From JADKCZ01 sp963786945 (GTDB taxonomy: Bacteria; Myxococcota; Myxococcia; Myxococcales; Anaeromyxobacteraceae): 64,000 bases of DNA. Below the pieces are notes generated by a model. That model ran no database searches. It saw only the letters and a list, made by a program, of their open reading frames with translations, and was not told where the DNA came from. Positions 26,787 through 37,172 of the stretch are shown here, one piece after another. The position numbers and the translations under genes are program-made. The DNA is taken from contig CAWBAO010000005.1 of the NCBI GenBank assembly GCA_963786945.1, forward strand, positions 744,001 through 808,000, read 5' to 3'. Position 1 is the stretch's first letter. Each line of letters begins with the position of its first letter.

Positions 26787-28991
26787 ATGTCCGCCGCCAC
26801 CCCCACCTCCGCCGTCGCCCCCGAGGCGCCCGCCGACACTGGCACGCCGCGCGCCCTCGAGCCGCACGACCCCGCGCTCTTCATCAACCGCGAGCTCTCC
26901 TGGCTCGAGTTCGACGCCCGCGTCCTCGAGGAGGCCCAGGACGCCTCCCTCCCGATCCTGGAGCGGCTCAAGTTCCTGGGCATCGTCTCCTCCAACCTCG
27001 ACGAGTTCTTCATGGTCCGGGTGGCCGGGCTGAAGCAGAAGATCGCCGGCGGCGTGGCCGACGCGGCGGCCGACGGCCTGCTCCCGGCCGAGGTGCTGGC
27101 CGCGGTGGGCCAGCGGACCCACGCCCTCGTGGCCGAGCAGGACCGGACCTGGCTCGAGCAGATCCGCCCGGCGCTGGCCCGGGCCGGCCACCAGATCGTC
27201 GCCCCCCGGGACTTCACGCCCCGCCAGGTCGAGGCGGCGCGGCACCGCTTCACGCAGGAGGTGCTCCCGGTCCTGACGCCGCTGGCGGTCGACCCGGGCC
27301 ACCCCTTCCCGCAGCTGCGCAACAAGTCGCTCAACGTCGCCCTCATCCTGCGGCGGGCCGGGAAGAAGCGCCGGCGCGACATGGAGGTGCTGCTGGCGGT
27401 GGTGCAGGTGCCGTCGGTGCTGCCGCGCCTCATCCCCCTGCCCTCCGAGACCGGCGTCGAGCACGGCCTGCTCGACGAGGTGATCGCCGCCTACGCCGTC
27501 GACCTCTTCCCCGGCTTCTCGGTCCTGCACGCCGCCGGGTTCCGCGTCACCCGCAACTGGGATCTCGAGATCGACGAGGAGGAGTCGGAGGACCTGGTCT
27601 CGGCGGTGCAGGAGGAGCTGCGGCGGCGCGATCGCGGCGCCGCGGTGCGGCTCGAGATCGCCGCCTCGGCGGCCGATCCCATCGTCTCGGCGCTGGTGCG
27701 TGCGCTCAAGCTCGACGCCGCCGACGTCTACCGCATCGCCGCCCCGCTCCAGGTCCAGGACCTGCTCCAGCTCGGCGACGCCGACCCGCGACCCGAGCTG
27801 CGCCAGGAGCCCTGGACGGCCGTCCTCCCCAAGCCCTTCGAGGAGGGGACGCCGGTGCGCGAGGCCATCGCCGCCGGCGAGGTGCTGCTCCATCACCCCT
27901 ACGAGGCCTTCGACCCGGTGGTCCGCTTCATCGAGGAGGCCGCCGACGACCCCGACGTCCTCGCCATCAAGCAGACCCTCTACCGGACCAGCGGCGACAG
28001 CCCCTTCGTGCGCGCCCTCTCCCGGGCCGCCGAGAACGGCAAGCAGGTCACCGCCATCGTCGAGATCAAGGCGCGCTTCGACGAGGCCAACAACATCGCC
28101 TGGGCGCGGCGCCTCGAGGAGTCGGGCGTCCACGTGGTCTACGGGCTGCTCGGCCTCAAGACCCACTGCAAGGTGGCGCTGGTGGTTCGCCGCGAGGGGA
28201 CCCGGCTGCGCCGCTACGTCCACCTCGCCACCGGCAACTACAACCCGCAGACGGCCCGGGTCTACACCGACCTGTCGCTCTTCTCGGCGGCGCCCGACCT
28301 GGGCGAGGACGTGGCCAACCTCTTCAACCTCCTCACCGGCTACGCCGAGGCACCGCGCTGGAAGAAGCTCACGGTGGCCCCGTTCGGCCTGCAGGAGCGG
28401 CTCATCGACCTGATCGGCCGCGAGGCCGACAAGGCCCGCCGCGGCGAGCCCGCCCGCATCATCGCCAAGATGAACTCGCTGGTGGACGCCGCCGTGATCC
28501 GCGCGCTCTACGCCGCCAGCCAGGCTGGCGTCGAGATCGACCTGCTGGTGCGCGGCATCTGCTGCCTTCGCCCCGGCGTGCCGGGCGTCTCCGAGCGGAT
28601 CCGCGTCACCTCGGTGGTGGACCGGTTCCTCGAGCACTCCCGGGTCTTCGTCTTCGGCGCCGGCGACAGCCCCGACTGCCACCTCTCCAGCGCCGACTGG
28701 ATGCCGCGCAACTTCCACTCCCGGGTGGAGGTCATGTTCCCGGTCGAGGACAAGGCCCTCAAGGCCCGCCTGGTCAACGAGATCCTCGGCCTGCCGCTGC
28801 AGGACCAGGCCCGGGCGCGCCACCTCCAGGCCGACGGGACCTACCGCCAGCCCGAGGGGGGCCCGGGCGCGTTGCGGAGCCAGCAGGCCCTCTGCGAGGC
28901 GGCGCTGGTCGTCCGCGGGGTGGCCAGGCCGACCATGCTGCGCCAGGCGCCGGCACCCCGACCCGACACCGGGATCGACCGGGTCGGCTGA
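26787..28991 (+). CDS. ppk: Polyphosphate kinase 1
   Basis: Reversibly transfers the gamma-phosphate of ATP to polyphosphate. The 734-residue protein has the PPK1 order of domains: N-terminal FINRELSWLEFDARVLEEAQ (about 32-51), the head domain, and two phospholipase-D-like C-domains. The autophosphorylated histidine is in LLGLKTHCKVALV, and VHLATGNYNPQTARVYTDLS follows. ATG 26787 has a GGAGG ribosome site 7 nt upstream. It is divergent from ppx and converges with the ABC permease gene. Confidence 0.96.
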   Translation: MSAATPTSAVAPEAPADTGTPRALEPHDPALFINRELSWLEFDARVLEEAQDASLPILERLKFLGIVSSNLDEFFMVRVAGLKQKIAGGVADAAADGLLPAEVLAAVGQRTHALVAEQDRTWLEQIRPALARAGHQIVAPRDFTPRQVEAARHRFTQEVLPVLTPLAVDPGHPFPQLRNKSLNVALILRRAGKKRRRDMEVLLAVVQVPSVLPRLIPLPSETGVEHGLLDEVIAAYAVDLFPGFSVLHAAGFRVTRNWDLEIDEEESEDLVSAVQEELRRRDRGAAVRLEIAASAADPIVSALVRALKLDAADVYRIAAPLQVQDLLQLGDADPRPELRQEPWTAVLPKPFEEGTPVREAIAAGEVLLHHPYEAFDPVVRFIEEAADDPDVLAIKQTLYRTSGDSPFVRALSRAAENGKQVTAIVEIKARFDEANNIAWARRLEESGVHVVYGLLGLKTHCKVALVVRREGTRLRRYVHLATGNYNPQTARVYTDLSLFSAAPDLGEDVANLFNLLTGYAEAPRWKKLTVAPFGLQERLIDLIGREADKARRGEPARIIAKMNSLVDAAVIRALYAASQAGVEIDLLVRGICCLRPGVPGVSERIRVTSVVDRFLEHSRVFVFGAGDSPDCHLSSADWMPRNFHSRVEVMFPVEDKALKARLVNEILGLPLQDQARARHLQADGTYRQPEGGPGALRSQQALCEAALVVRGVARPTMLRQAPAPRPDTGIDRVG

Positions 28992-29003
28992 CAGGCCGCG
29001 GGC

Positions 29004-30662
29004 TCAGGCCTCGTCCCCGGTCACCGCCGCCAGCAGCTCTTCCCGGCGGCCGTGGAGGAGGCGGGCCGCGTCCGGCAGCGTCCGCCACCAGATCAGGCCG
29101 CCCAGGACGCCGAGCAGGAGCCAGGCCGGCGGCAGCAGCCACCCTTCGTCCAGGCTCAGCGCCAGCAGCACCGGCAGGGCGAAGATGCCGGCCACGCCGG
29201 AGAAGATCACCATCCCGGCCAGCGCCGAGAGCGCGGGGAGGGCCCCGCTGCGCTGCAGGGTGAGCGGCGCCACCCGCGGGTTCCAGATGGCCACCGCGTT
29301 TCCGAGGGTGAAGAACCAGGGCGCGGCGCCGAGGTGGAGCGCCAGCGTTCCGGCCAGCGCCCAGCCCGGCGGGCGGCCGCCGGCCACCACCATGGCCAGC
29401 ACCGAGGCCAGCTCGATGCCGAGCCCCAGCGCGCCGACCGCGAGGTTCTTGGCCAGCAGCACCTGCTCCAGGCTCAGCGGCGCCAGGAAGTAGAGGCGGG
29501 CCCCTCCCCGCTCCCAGCCGAAGCCGTTGAGCCAGAAGCTCTGCGTGGCGAGGTGGACGTAGAGGGCCACCCCCAGCACGGGCAGCGCGCGCACCACGTC
29601 CCCGGACTCGGCCGGGATGAAGGGCCCCACCTTCCAGGCGATCAGCCCGGCCACCGCGGGCAGGATGAGCCCGAGCACGAGCGGCAGCGGGTGGCGGGCG
29701 AGGAAGGTCACCTCCCGGCCCAGCAGCGCACCGCCGGGGCCGGGCCAGAGCCCACCCAGGAAGCGGCCCAGGCCCTCGCCCACCATGGCCGTCGCGCCGC
29801 TCCCGCCGTCGCGGGCCTCGGACAGCGCCAGCCGGAAGGCCGCCCAGCCGGCGGCGACCGTGGCCACCGCCAGCGTCACCATCCACGGCAGCGCCCCGGC
29901 CAGGTCGCCGCGGAAGAGCCGGCGTGCCCCCGCCGCCGCCAGCGCGCCGGGCCAGCCCAGCCACTGCAGCCAGCGGAGGATCGAGAGGGTGTCGCGGAGG
30001 GTCGGCTGGTGCTTCTCGAGCCCCACCACCAGCGCGATGGCCCCCGCCAGGCCGACGTAGACCAGCGCGAAGAGGAGCGCCCGGAGGCGGGCCCGCCGCA
30101 GCACCCGCGCACCCAGCTCCTGGATGAGCGCCAGCCAGGCCAGCGTCCCCGCGGCGAACAGCACCAGCAGCGCGGCCAGCGGCAGGAGCCACCAGCCGAA
30201 GCGCCCCAGCGCCGCGCCGACGAAGCCCCCGCCCAGCAGCACGCACCAGAAGAGCGCCAGCGGATCGCCCAGCAGCCCCGCCACCTGGCCGTGGAGCCAG
30301 AGCGCCCCTGGCCGCAGCGGGTAGACCAGGTAGCGGCGCAGGTCGAGCGACTCCTGGTCCTGCATGGCCAGCGTGGCCGCCGTCCAGGCCTGCCAGAGCC
30401 CGAGGAACATCGCCGTGACCGGCACGTCCACGTGCAGGTCCACCCCCGGGCCGCCGCGGTGGGCGGCGATCGCGGCCCGGAACATCCCGGCCCCGATCCC
30501 GATGGACACCATGCCGCCGATGGGGAGCAGCAGCAGGTACCCGATGACCTTGGCCACCAGCTCGCCGATGCCCCGGCGCCCCAGCAGCCGCCGCCAGGTG
30601 AGCCGGAAGCGCAGCTCGGCGAAGGCGGCCAGCGGCGTGTCGCGCAGGGCGGCCACCCTCAC
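29004..30662 (-). CDS. ABC transporter permease (ABC-2-like, large)
   Basis: A 552-residue integral membrane protein with around ten to twelve hydrophobic helices, for example IGYLLLLPIGGMVSIGIGAG, WWLLPLAALLVLFAAGTLAW and LLPPAWLLLGVLGGLIWW. It has no recognisable enzyme motif. GTG 30662 overlaps the stop of the adjacent ATPase gene (GTGA), which makes it the membrane partner of that ATPase. The substrate is unknown; the association with a PilZ gene could link it to surface or envelope functions. Confidence 0.8.
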   Translation of the reverse strand: MRVAALRDTPLAAFAELRFRLTWRRLLGRRGIGELVAKVIGYLLLLPIGGMVSIGIGAGMFRAAIAAHRGGPGVDLHVDVPVTAMFLGLWQAWTAATLAMQDQESLDLRRYLVYPLRPGALWLHGQVAGLLGDPLALFWCVLLGGGFVGAALGRFGWWLLPLAALLVLFAAGTLAWLALIQELGARVLRRARLRALLFALVYVGLAGAIALVVGLEKHQPTLRDTLSILRWLQWLGWPGALAAAGARRLFRGDLAGALPWMVTLAVATVAAGWAAFRLALSEARDGGSGATAMVGEGLGRFLGGLWPGPGGALLGREVTFLARHPLPLVLGLILPAVAGLIAWKVGPFIPAESGDVVRALPVLGVALYVHLATQSFWLNGFGWERGGARLYFLAPLSLEQVLLAKNLAVGALGLGIELASVLAMVVAGGRPPGWALAGTLALHLGAAPWFFTLGNAVAIWNPRVAPLTLQRSGALPALSALAGMVIFSGVAGIFALPVLLALSLDEGWLLPPAWLLLGVLGGLIWWRTLPDAARLLHGRREELLAAVTGDEA

Positions 30663-31432
30663 CCCCCTGCGCCCGGCCCGGCCAGCCAGGAGAGCCGCCG
30701 CTCGGCCACGTCCTCGCCGACCGTCCGGATGAAGACCTCCTCCAGCGTCCCGGCGCCGCGAACCTCCTCCAGCGTCCCCTGGGCCACCAGCTGCCCGCGC
30801 TGGATGATGCCGACGTGGGTCACCAGCCGCTCCACCACCTCCAGCACGTGGCTGGTGAGGAAGATGGTCATCTGGCCCCCCTGCACCAGCTGCTGGAGCA
30901 TCCGCCGGATGCCGCTCACCGCCACCGCGTCGATCCCCTCGAAGGGCTCGTCGAGGAAGAGCAGCCTCGGCCCGTGGATGAGCGCCCCGGCCAGCGCCAG
31001 CTTCTTCTTCATGCCGTGGCTGTAGTCGCCGACCACCTTGCCGGCGTCGCCGGTCAGCTCCATCGCCACCAGCAGCTCGTCGGCCCGGCGGGCCGCCTCG
31101 GCTCTGGGCAGCCCGTAGAGCTGCCCGTGGATCCGCAGCTGCTCCACCCCGGTGAGCCGCTCGAAGAGCGAGAGCCCGTCCGGCACCACCCCGACCAGCC
31201 GGCGCACCGCCAGCGCCTGGCCGGAGTCGGCGAGGTCGTGGCCGAGGACGCTGGCGCGGCCGCTGGTCGGCGCCAGCAGGCCGGTGAGCAGCTTCATGGT
31301 GGTGGACTTGCCGGCGCCGTTGGGGCCGAGGAAGCCGTAGAAGGCCCCCCCGGGCACGGACAGCGAGAGGTCGGAGACGGCGGGCTTCCCGTCGAAGAGC
31401 CTGGTGAGCCCGTGCGTCTCGATGGCGAGCAT
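30659..31432 (-). CDS. ABC transporter ATP-binding protein
   Basis: A 257-residue nucleotide-binding subunit. Walker A is GPNGAGKST (about 37-45), the signature is the degenerate YSHGMKKK in place of LSGGQ, Walker B is LLFLDEPFEGID and the switch histidine is in TSHVLEVVERL. This pattern belongs to the ABC-2 exporter group (CcmA/YhaQ-like). ATG 31432 directly abuts the PilZ gene's TAG, and the stop overlaps the permease start, so the three genes form one operon. Confidence 0.92.
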   Translation of the reverse strand: MLAIETHGLTRLFDGKPAVSDLSLSVPGGAFYGFLGPNGAGKSTTMKLLTGLLAPTSGRASVLGHDLADSGQALAVRRLVGVVPDGLSLFERLTGVEQLRIHGQLYGLPRAEAARRADELLVAMELTGDAGKVVGDYSHGMKKKLALAGALIHGPRLLFLDEPFEGIDAVAVSGIRRMLQQLVQGGQMTIFLTSHVLEVVERLVTHVGIIQRGQLVAQGTLEEVRGAGTLEEVFIRTVGEDVAERRLSWLAGPGAGG

Positions 31433-31807
31433 CTAGTGGAGCGACTCGAAGGGGGCGCTGGCCGCCTCGAAGCGAACGAAGCGGATGCCCATGCCCTGCA
31501 CCCCCACCGGCACGTCGGGCCCCTCGCCCCCGGGCGCGCGCCGACCGACGAGGTGGCAGACGTAGCGCACCTCGCCCACGGCGACGATGCCGCCGCCGGA
31601 CGGGCTGAAGTTGACCCGCACCTCGGTGCCGATGGGCTGCGTGGCCGGGGTCTCGACGAAGAGGCCGCCCGGGGAGATGTTCCGGGCAATGCCGTGCACC
31701 TCGCCGCGCTCGCCCTCGATCCAGACGGCGAAGACCTTGTCGAGCCGCGCGGCGGCGCGTCGCTCGGTGTTGCGGGTGACCTCGGCCGGCTTGGTTCGCC
31801 AGAGCAT
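31433..31807 (-). CDS. PilZ-domain cyclic-di-GMP receptor
   Basis: A 124-residue single-domain PilZ protein. The c-di-GMP binding motifs are visible: RRAAAR (RxxxR, 16-21) and NISPGG (N/DxSxxG, 43-48), followed by beta strands LFVET and IVAVGEVRYVC. It is the first gene of the operon with the ABC ATPase and permease, and has a GGGGAGG ribosome site. It may couple c-di-GMP levels to the transporter or act on unrelated motility targets; the sequence does not decide. Confidence 0.88.
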   Translation of the reverse strand: MLWRTKPAEVTRNTERRAAARLDKVFAVWIEGERGEVHGIARNISPGGLFVETPATQPIGTEVRVNFSPSGGGIVAVGEVRYVCHLVGRRAPGGEGPDVPVGVQGMGIRFVRFEAASAPFESLH

Positions 31808-31830
31808 GTCGCCTCCCCTGTTCGAGCGAG

Positions 31831-31859
31831 AGGCTAGGATGGTAGGGCGATGTAGGCAA
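31831..31859 (-). promoter_or_regulatory. Candidate promoter of the PilZ-ABC operon
   Basis: TTGCCT (31859-31854), 17 bp, TAGCCT (31836-31831) on the minus strand, about 24 nt before the PilZ start codon. One arm of a 9-bp inverted repeat falls in the spacer. Confidence 0.45.
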
Positions 31860-31878
31860 GAAACCGACCTCGCCCTAC
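31842..31878. promoter_or_regulatory. 9-bp inverted repeat over the PilZ operon promoter
   Basis: Perfect arms GTAGGGCGA (31842-31850) and TCGCCCTAC (31870-31878) separated by 19 nt. The arms bracket the -35 box, as an operator or loop-forming site would. Confidence 0.4.
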
Positions 31879-31893
31879 CTCCTCGCGGGTCGG

Positions 31894-33423
<1,530 letters not shown>

Positions 33424-33544
33424 GGAGCTCCTCGGATCAGGCGGGTGGCCAGGCTGGGTTTGGGTGTGTTGACCAACGGATAGGGCGGTTTATTCCCCCG
33501 CGCCACTCGCCCGGATGGGGAGTGGCCCTCGCCACCCGCCGCGC

Positions 33545-33934
33545 CTACAGGCCGAGCAGCAGGGCGATGGACTTCTCGTCGGCGGGCGGGAACTGGTAGT
33601 GGTCCAGCTCCTGCGGCAGCACCCAGCGGTGGTCGTTGATGCGCTCGTGCCGGGGCGTCCCCGAGACCAGGCGGCAGCGGTAGACGCAGAAGTCGATGTC
33701 GTAGGCCTCGTAGGCGTGCTCGACGTGGATGACCCGGTCGCCCGGCTCCACCAGCAGCCCGACCAGCTCCAGCACCTCGCGCGCCACCGCCGCCTGGTCG
33801 GTCTCGCCCGGCTCCACCCGGCCGCCGGGGAACTCCCAGAGCAGCGGCAGCGACGCCTTGGCCGGGCGCTGGGTGATGAGATAGCGCCCGTCCCGCTCGA
33901 TCATCGCCCCGACGACCCGAATCTTCCGGCGCAT
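33545..33934 (-). CDS. Nudix hydrolase, MutT-like, with altered Nudix box
   Basis: A 129-residue protein matching the MutT branch: RVVGAMIERDGRYLITQRP opens it and LLWEFPGGRVEPGE leads into the Nudix box. The box reads G-x5-E-x7-RE-VL-EL-VG-L; the second glutamate of the EE pair, a metal ligand in MutT, is leucine. All other box residues are present. It may therefore have reduced or altered activity. ATG 33934 is preferred, as the upstream in-frame extension is Pro/Arg-rich without family support. Confidence 0.82.
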   Translation of the reverse strand: MRRKIRVVGAMIERDGRYLITQRPAKASLPLLWEFPGGRVEPGETDQAAVAREVLELVGLLVEPGDRVIHVEHAYEAYDIDFCVYRCRLVSGTPRHERINDHRWVLPQELDHYQFPPADEKSIALLLGL

Positions 33935-34069
33935 CGACCGCCCCCTCGTCCGTGGCCCCGGCGTGGGGCGCCCCGCCATCGCGGGGACAGGCCGTCGATT
34001 GTAGAATCACCGCCTCATGCCGTCCATCCGCCCCCCCTACCCCCGCCTCCCGGGCCGAGGACGTCCCGC

Positions 34070-34948
34070 GTGAACCTCGATCCGCGGGTCGGCCCGGTGC
34101 TGCTCGACGGGGCCATGGGGACGGCGCTCCAGGCGGCCGGCCTGCCGCCCGGCCAGCTGCCGGAGCGGTGGCTCATCGAGCGCCCCGAGGCGATCCGCGA
34201 GGTGCACGCCGCCCACGCGGCGGCGGGTGCCAGCGTGCTCCTCACCTGCACCTTCAACGCCGCCTCCTCGAGGCTGGCGTCCATCGTCTCCCGCCGCTCG
34301 GTGGCCACCCTCTGCGCCGCCTCCGTGGCGCTGGCCCGCGAGGCGGCGCCGCAGGCGCGCGTGGCCGGGGCGCTCGGCCCGCTGGCGCTGGCCCGCCCTG
34401 GCGGCCAGGCCCCGGAGGCGGCCAGCCTGCGCGCGCCGTTCGAGCGGCCGCTCTCCGCCCTGGCCGAGGCCGGCGCGGACCTGCTCTGGCTGGAGAGCCA
34501 GTACGACTGGCGCGAGGCCTCGGCGGCCCTGGCCGCGGCGGTGACGGTCGGCCTCCCGGTCGCCGTGACCTTCACGCTGCAGGAGCGCAACGGGCGGCTG
34601 GTGGCGCCCGACGGGACGCCGGGTCCGGTGCTGCTGGCCCGCGCCGCCCGCTTCGCCGGCAAGGGGCCGCGCGACGGCCGGGTGGTGGCGGTGGGCGTCA
34701 ACTGCCTGGCGGCCGGCCCGGCCCTCACCGCGCTGGCCGGCTGGGCCCGGGCCACCCTGCCCGTGCCCTTCATCGCCAAGCCCAGCCCCGGGGTGCCGGG
34801 CGCCGTCCTCCCGCCCTCGGCCTTCGCCGAGGCCCTCGGCCCTGCCGTCGCCGCCGGCGCACGGCTGGTCGGCGGCTGCTGCGGCACCACCGCCGAGCAC
34901 CTGGCGGCCATCGCCGCCCGCCTTCAGGCGATGGTGGCGCGCGGGTAG
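34070..34948 (+). CDS. Homocysteine S-methyltransferase-family protein
   Basis: A 292-residue TIM-barrel of the MetH-N/BHMT/MmuM family, which moves a methyl group to homocysteine using a zinc-activated thiolate. It opens LLDGAMGTALQAAGLP, has the first zinc cysteine in GVNCLAAGP and the vicinal pair in GGCCGTTAEHL near the C-terminus. Start GTG 34070. The methyl donor (S-methylmethionine, betaine or a corrinoid) cannot be read from sequence. Its 3' end overlaps the opposing pheA by 25 nt. Confidence 0.85.
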   Translation: MNLDPRVGPVLLDGAMGTALQAAGLPPGQLPERWLIERPEAIREVHAAHAAAGASVLLTCTFNAASSRLASIVSRRSVATLCAASVALAREAAPQARVAGALGPLALARPGGQAPEAASLRAPFERPLSALAEAGADLLWLESQYDWREASAALAAAVTVGLPVAVTFTLQERNGRLVAPDGTPGPVLLARAARFAGKGPRDGRVVAVGVNCLAAGPALTALAGWARATLPVPFIAKPSPGVPGAVLPPSAFAEALGPAVAAGARLVGGCCGTTAEHLAAIAARLQAMVARG

Positions 34949-35754
34949 GAGCCGAGCAGGTGGAACTGGTGGACCCGACCCCTCACGCTCTCCAGCGCCG
35001 CCGCGCTGGGCGCATCCAGCCGGTGCCCCTCGAAGTCGACGAAGAAGACGTAGTGGCCGAGCGCCTGCTTCATGGGCCGGCTCTCGATCTTGGAGAGGTT
35101 GATGCCGCGCGAGGCGAACTCCCCCATCACCTCGTAGAGCCCGCCGGGGCGGTCCCGATCCATGGTGAAGGCGATGCTGGTCCGATCCCGGCCGGTGGGC
35201 GGCGCGTCCTGGCGCGCCACCAGCAGGAAGCGGGTGGTGTTCTCGTCCGAGTCCTGGATCGACTCGGCGATGATGGCCAGCCCGTAGCGGCCGGCGGCGG
35301 CGCGCGAGCCGATGGCGGCGGCGCCGGCCAGCCCCTGGCTCACCTGGATGGCGGCGTCGGCCGTGGAGTGGGTGGCCTCCAGCCGCGCGCCGGGGAGCCG
35401 CTCGCGCAGGAAGCGGGCGCACTGTCCGAGCGGCTGCGGGTGGGAGAGCACCCGGGTCACCTGCGAGAGGGTGGTCCCGGGCGCCGCCAGCAGCTGCTGC
35501 TGGACCGGCAGCAGCAGCTCGCGGAGGATCATCAGCCCGGAGCGGTGGACCAGCAGGTCGAGGGTGGTGCCGATGGCTCCCTCGATGGAGTTCTCGACGG
35601 GGAGCAGGGCCGCGTCGGCCCGCCCCGCCAGCACCGCATCCCAGGCGTCGGGGAAGGAGGCGCAGGGCAGCGGCTCGTCGCCGCCGGCCAGCTCGCAGCG
35701 GGTGACGGCCTCTTCGCTGAAGGTGCCCGGGGGACCGAGGTAGGCGATGCGCAT
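34924..35754 (-). CDS. pheA: Prephenate dehydratase
   Basis: Converts prephenate to phenylpyruvate in phenylalanine synthesis. The 276-residue protein is the monofunctional type without chorismate mutase. It starts IAYLGPPGTFSEEA, has LLPVENSIEGAIG, the catalytic NTTRFLLV, and a C-terminal ACT domain with GLYEVMGEFASRGINLSKIE SRP that senses phenylalanine. Start ATG 35754. Its last 25 nt are shared with the end of the opposing methyltransferase gene. Confidence 0.94.
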   Translation of the reverse strand: MRIAYLGPPGTFSEEAVTRCELAGGDEPLPCASFPDAWDAVLAGRADAALLPVENSIEGAIGTTLDLLVHRSGLMILRELLLPVQQQLLAAPGTTLSQVTRVLSHPQPLGQCARFLRERLPGARLEATHSTADAAIQVSQGLAGAAAIGSRAAAGRYGLAIIAESIQDSDENTTRFLLVARQDAPPTGRDRTSIAFTMDRDRPGGLYEVMGEFASRGINLSKIESRPMKQALGHYVFFVDFEGHRLDAPSAAALESVRGRVHQFHLLGSYPRATIA

Positions 35755-35805
35755 GGCGCGGCGAAGATAGCAGAGGGCGGGAGGTCGTCGAAGCGGCCGC
35801 CCGGG

Positions 35806-36468
35806 TCAGCGCCCCCGGCGGGCCTGCAGCGCGGCGATGAGCGGCGCGATCTCGGCCACCTCGGTGAGCAGGTGGTCGGCCAGCGGCGACAGCACCTCTC
35901 GCGTGGCCGCTCCCCAGCAGACGCCCACCGTCACCGTCCCCGCCCCCCGCCCGGCGGCCAGGTCGTGCGGCGAGTCGCCGATCATGACCGCCTCCCCGGG
36001 CGCCCTCTCCATGCGGCCCAGCGCGTAGCGGACCGGCATGGGGTCGGGCTTGGACCTCTCCACCGTGTCGGCGGCCACGATGACGTCGACCGGCTCGCGG
36101 AGCCCGACGTGGCGCAGCGTCCGCTCGGCGCCCGACTCGATCTTGGCCGTCACCACGCCGATGGGGTGGCCGGCGGCCTTGAGGGCGCGGACGGCCTCGC
36201 CGGCCCCGGGGAAGAGCCGGGTCATGGCGTCGTGGTGCTCGAGCCACATGGCGCGGTAACGCTGGAAGAGGGGCTCGACCCGCTCCGGCGAGGCGGCGAA
36301 CTGGGCCAGCTGGGCGCGCAGCGGCGTGCCGATGCCGGCGAGCCACTCGGCGTCGGTGGGCCGGCGCGGCTCGCCCTCGAAGGTGTGGCGGACGCAGGAG
36401 AGGATGAAGGGGACGGTGTCGACGAGCGTGCCGTCGAGGTCGAAGAGGACGGCGATGGGGCGGGCCAC
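35806..36468 (-). CDS. HAD-superfamily phosphatase (phosphoglycolate phosphatase-like)
   Basis: A 220-residue haloacid-dehalogenase hydrolase with motif I FDLDGTLVDT (nucleophile Asp), motif II VVTAKIES, the motif III lysine in SKPDPMPV and motif IV GDSPHDLAAGRGAG. A cap of about 70 helical residues is inserted after motif I, as in Gph/PpaX. GTG 36468 puts the conserved strand at the N-terminus; an upstream start would add an Arg/Gly-rich leader. Substrate is unproven. Confidence 0.85.
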   Translation of the reverse strand: MARPIAVLFDLDGTLVDTVPFILSCVRHTFEGEPRRPTDAEWLAGIGTPLRAQLAQFAASPERVEPLFQRYRAMWLEHHDAMTRLFPGAGEAVRALKAAGHPIGVVTAKIESGAERTLRHVGLREPVDVIVAADTVERSKPDPMPVRYALGRMERAPGEAVMIGDSPHDLAAGRGAGTVTVGVCWGAATREVLSPLADHLLTEVAEIAPLIAALQARRGR

Positions 36469-36548
36469 GGTGGGGGGAAGGTAGGCCGCGCCGCCCCGGC
36501 GTGCAAGGCGGGGGCGGCCTCCCACCGGGCGGCCTCACCGTGCCTGCG

Positions 36549-36995
36549 CTACTTGTAGTAGCCGACCGCGCAGACCTGGTCTCCCACCTTGGTCACGTAG
36601 CTCACCTTCGCCACCGGGTCGTTGGAGCCGGGCCGGGGCCACATGTAGGCGACCTCGGCGACCTTGCCCTCCTGCGCGACCTGGTACATCTCGGCGCCCA
36701 GGGCCTTGCCGGCCTTGTCCTTCAGCTCCTTGAGGCTCTGGCCCACGAGCTTGGGGTGGGCCGTGAACTTCCCGTCCGGACCGCCGCAGAACGGGTAGAG
36801 ATCGCGATCCTTGAATCCGCCTTCGCCCTTGGTGAACTGGGCCAGCGCCCCGGCCTTGTCGGCCTTGAGCGCCGCCACGGCCTTGTCCAGCATGGCCCTG
36901 GCCTCGGCCGCGGTCCCGAATTCACCCGCCCGAGCCACGCCCGCGAGAGCGAGCACCACCAGCGCCGCGAACTGCACGAGTTGCCTGCGAGTCAT
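36549..36995 (-). CDS. Secreted single-Cache-domain protein
   Basis: A 148-residue exported protein with a signal peptide (residues 1-23, ending GVARA) and one small domain resembling the bacterial Cache sensor fold: AEARAMLDKAVAALKAD, LYPFCGGPDGKFTAHPKLVGQSL and AYMWPRPGSNDPVAKVSYV are typical. There is no membrane anchor or signalling domain, so it may be a free periplasmic ligand-binding partner. Start ATG 36995. It lies 80 nt upstream of the HAD gene. Confidence 0.75.
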   Translation of the reverse strand: MTRRQLVQFAALVVLALAGVARAGEFGTAAEARAMLDKAVAALKADKAGALAQFTKGEGGFKDRDLYPFCGGPDGKFTAHPKLVGQSLKELKDKAGKALGAEMYQVAQEGKVAEVAYMWPRPGSNDPVAKVSYVTKVGDQVCAVGYYK

Positions 36996-37172
36996 GAGCG
37001 ATCTCCTCGACCACGTGTGGGGTCATCCCCTCCCGTCCGCCGGGCGGGAGCGACATTCAACCCGTGGCCTCGGTGCGAAGACAAGTCGCGCTGCGTCTCG
37101 ATCGCGGCAGGCCCCCGTTGGCGGGAGGGGGCCTGGCCGTGGGCCGGCCCGCGCCGCTGCACGGCGGGGGCC

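Noticed and set aside
34021..34069. ATG upstream of the methyltransferase as its start
   Set aside because: It is not in the same frame as the conserved LLDGAMGT segment; GTG 34070 is.
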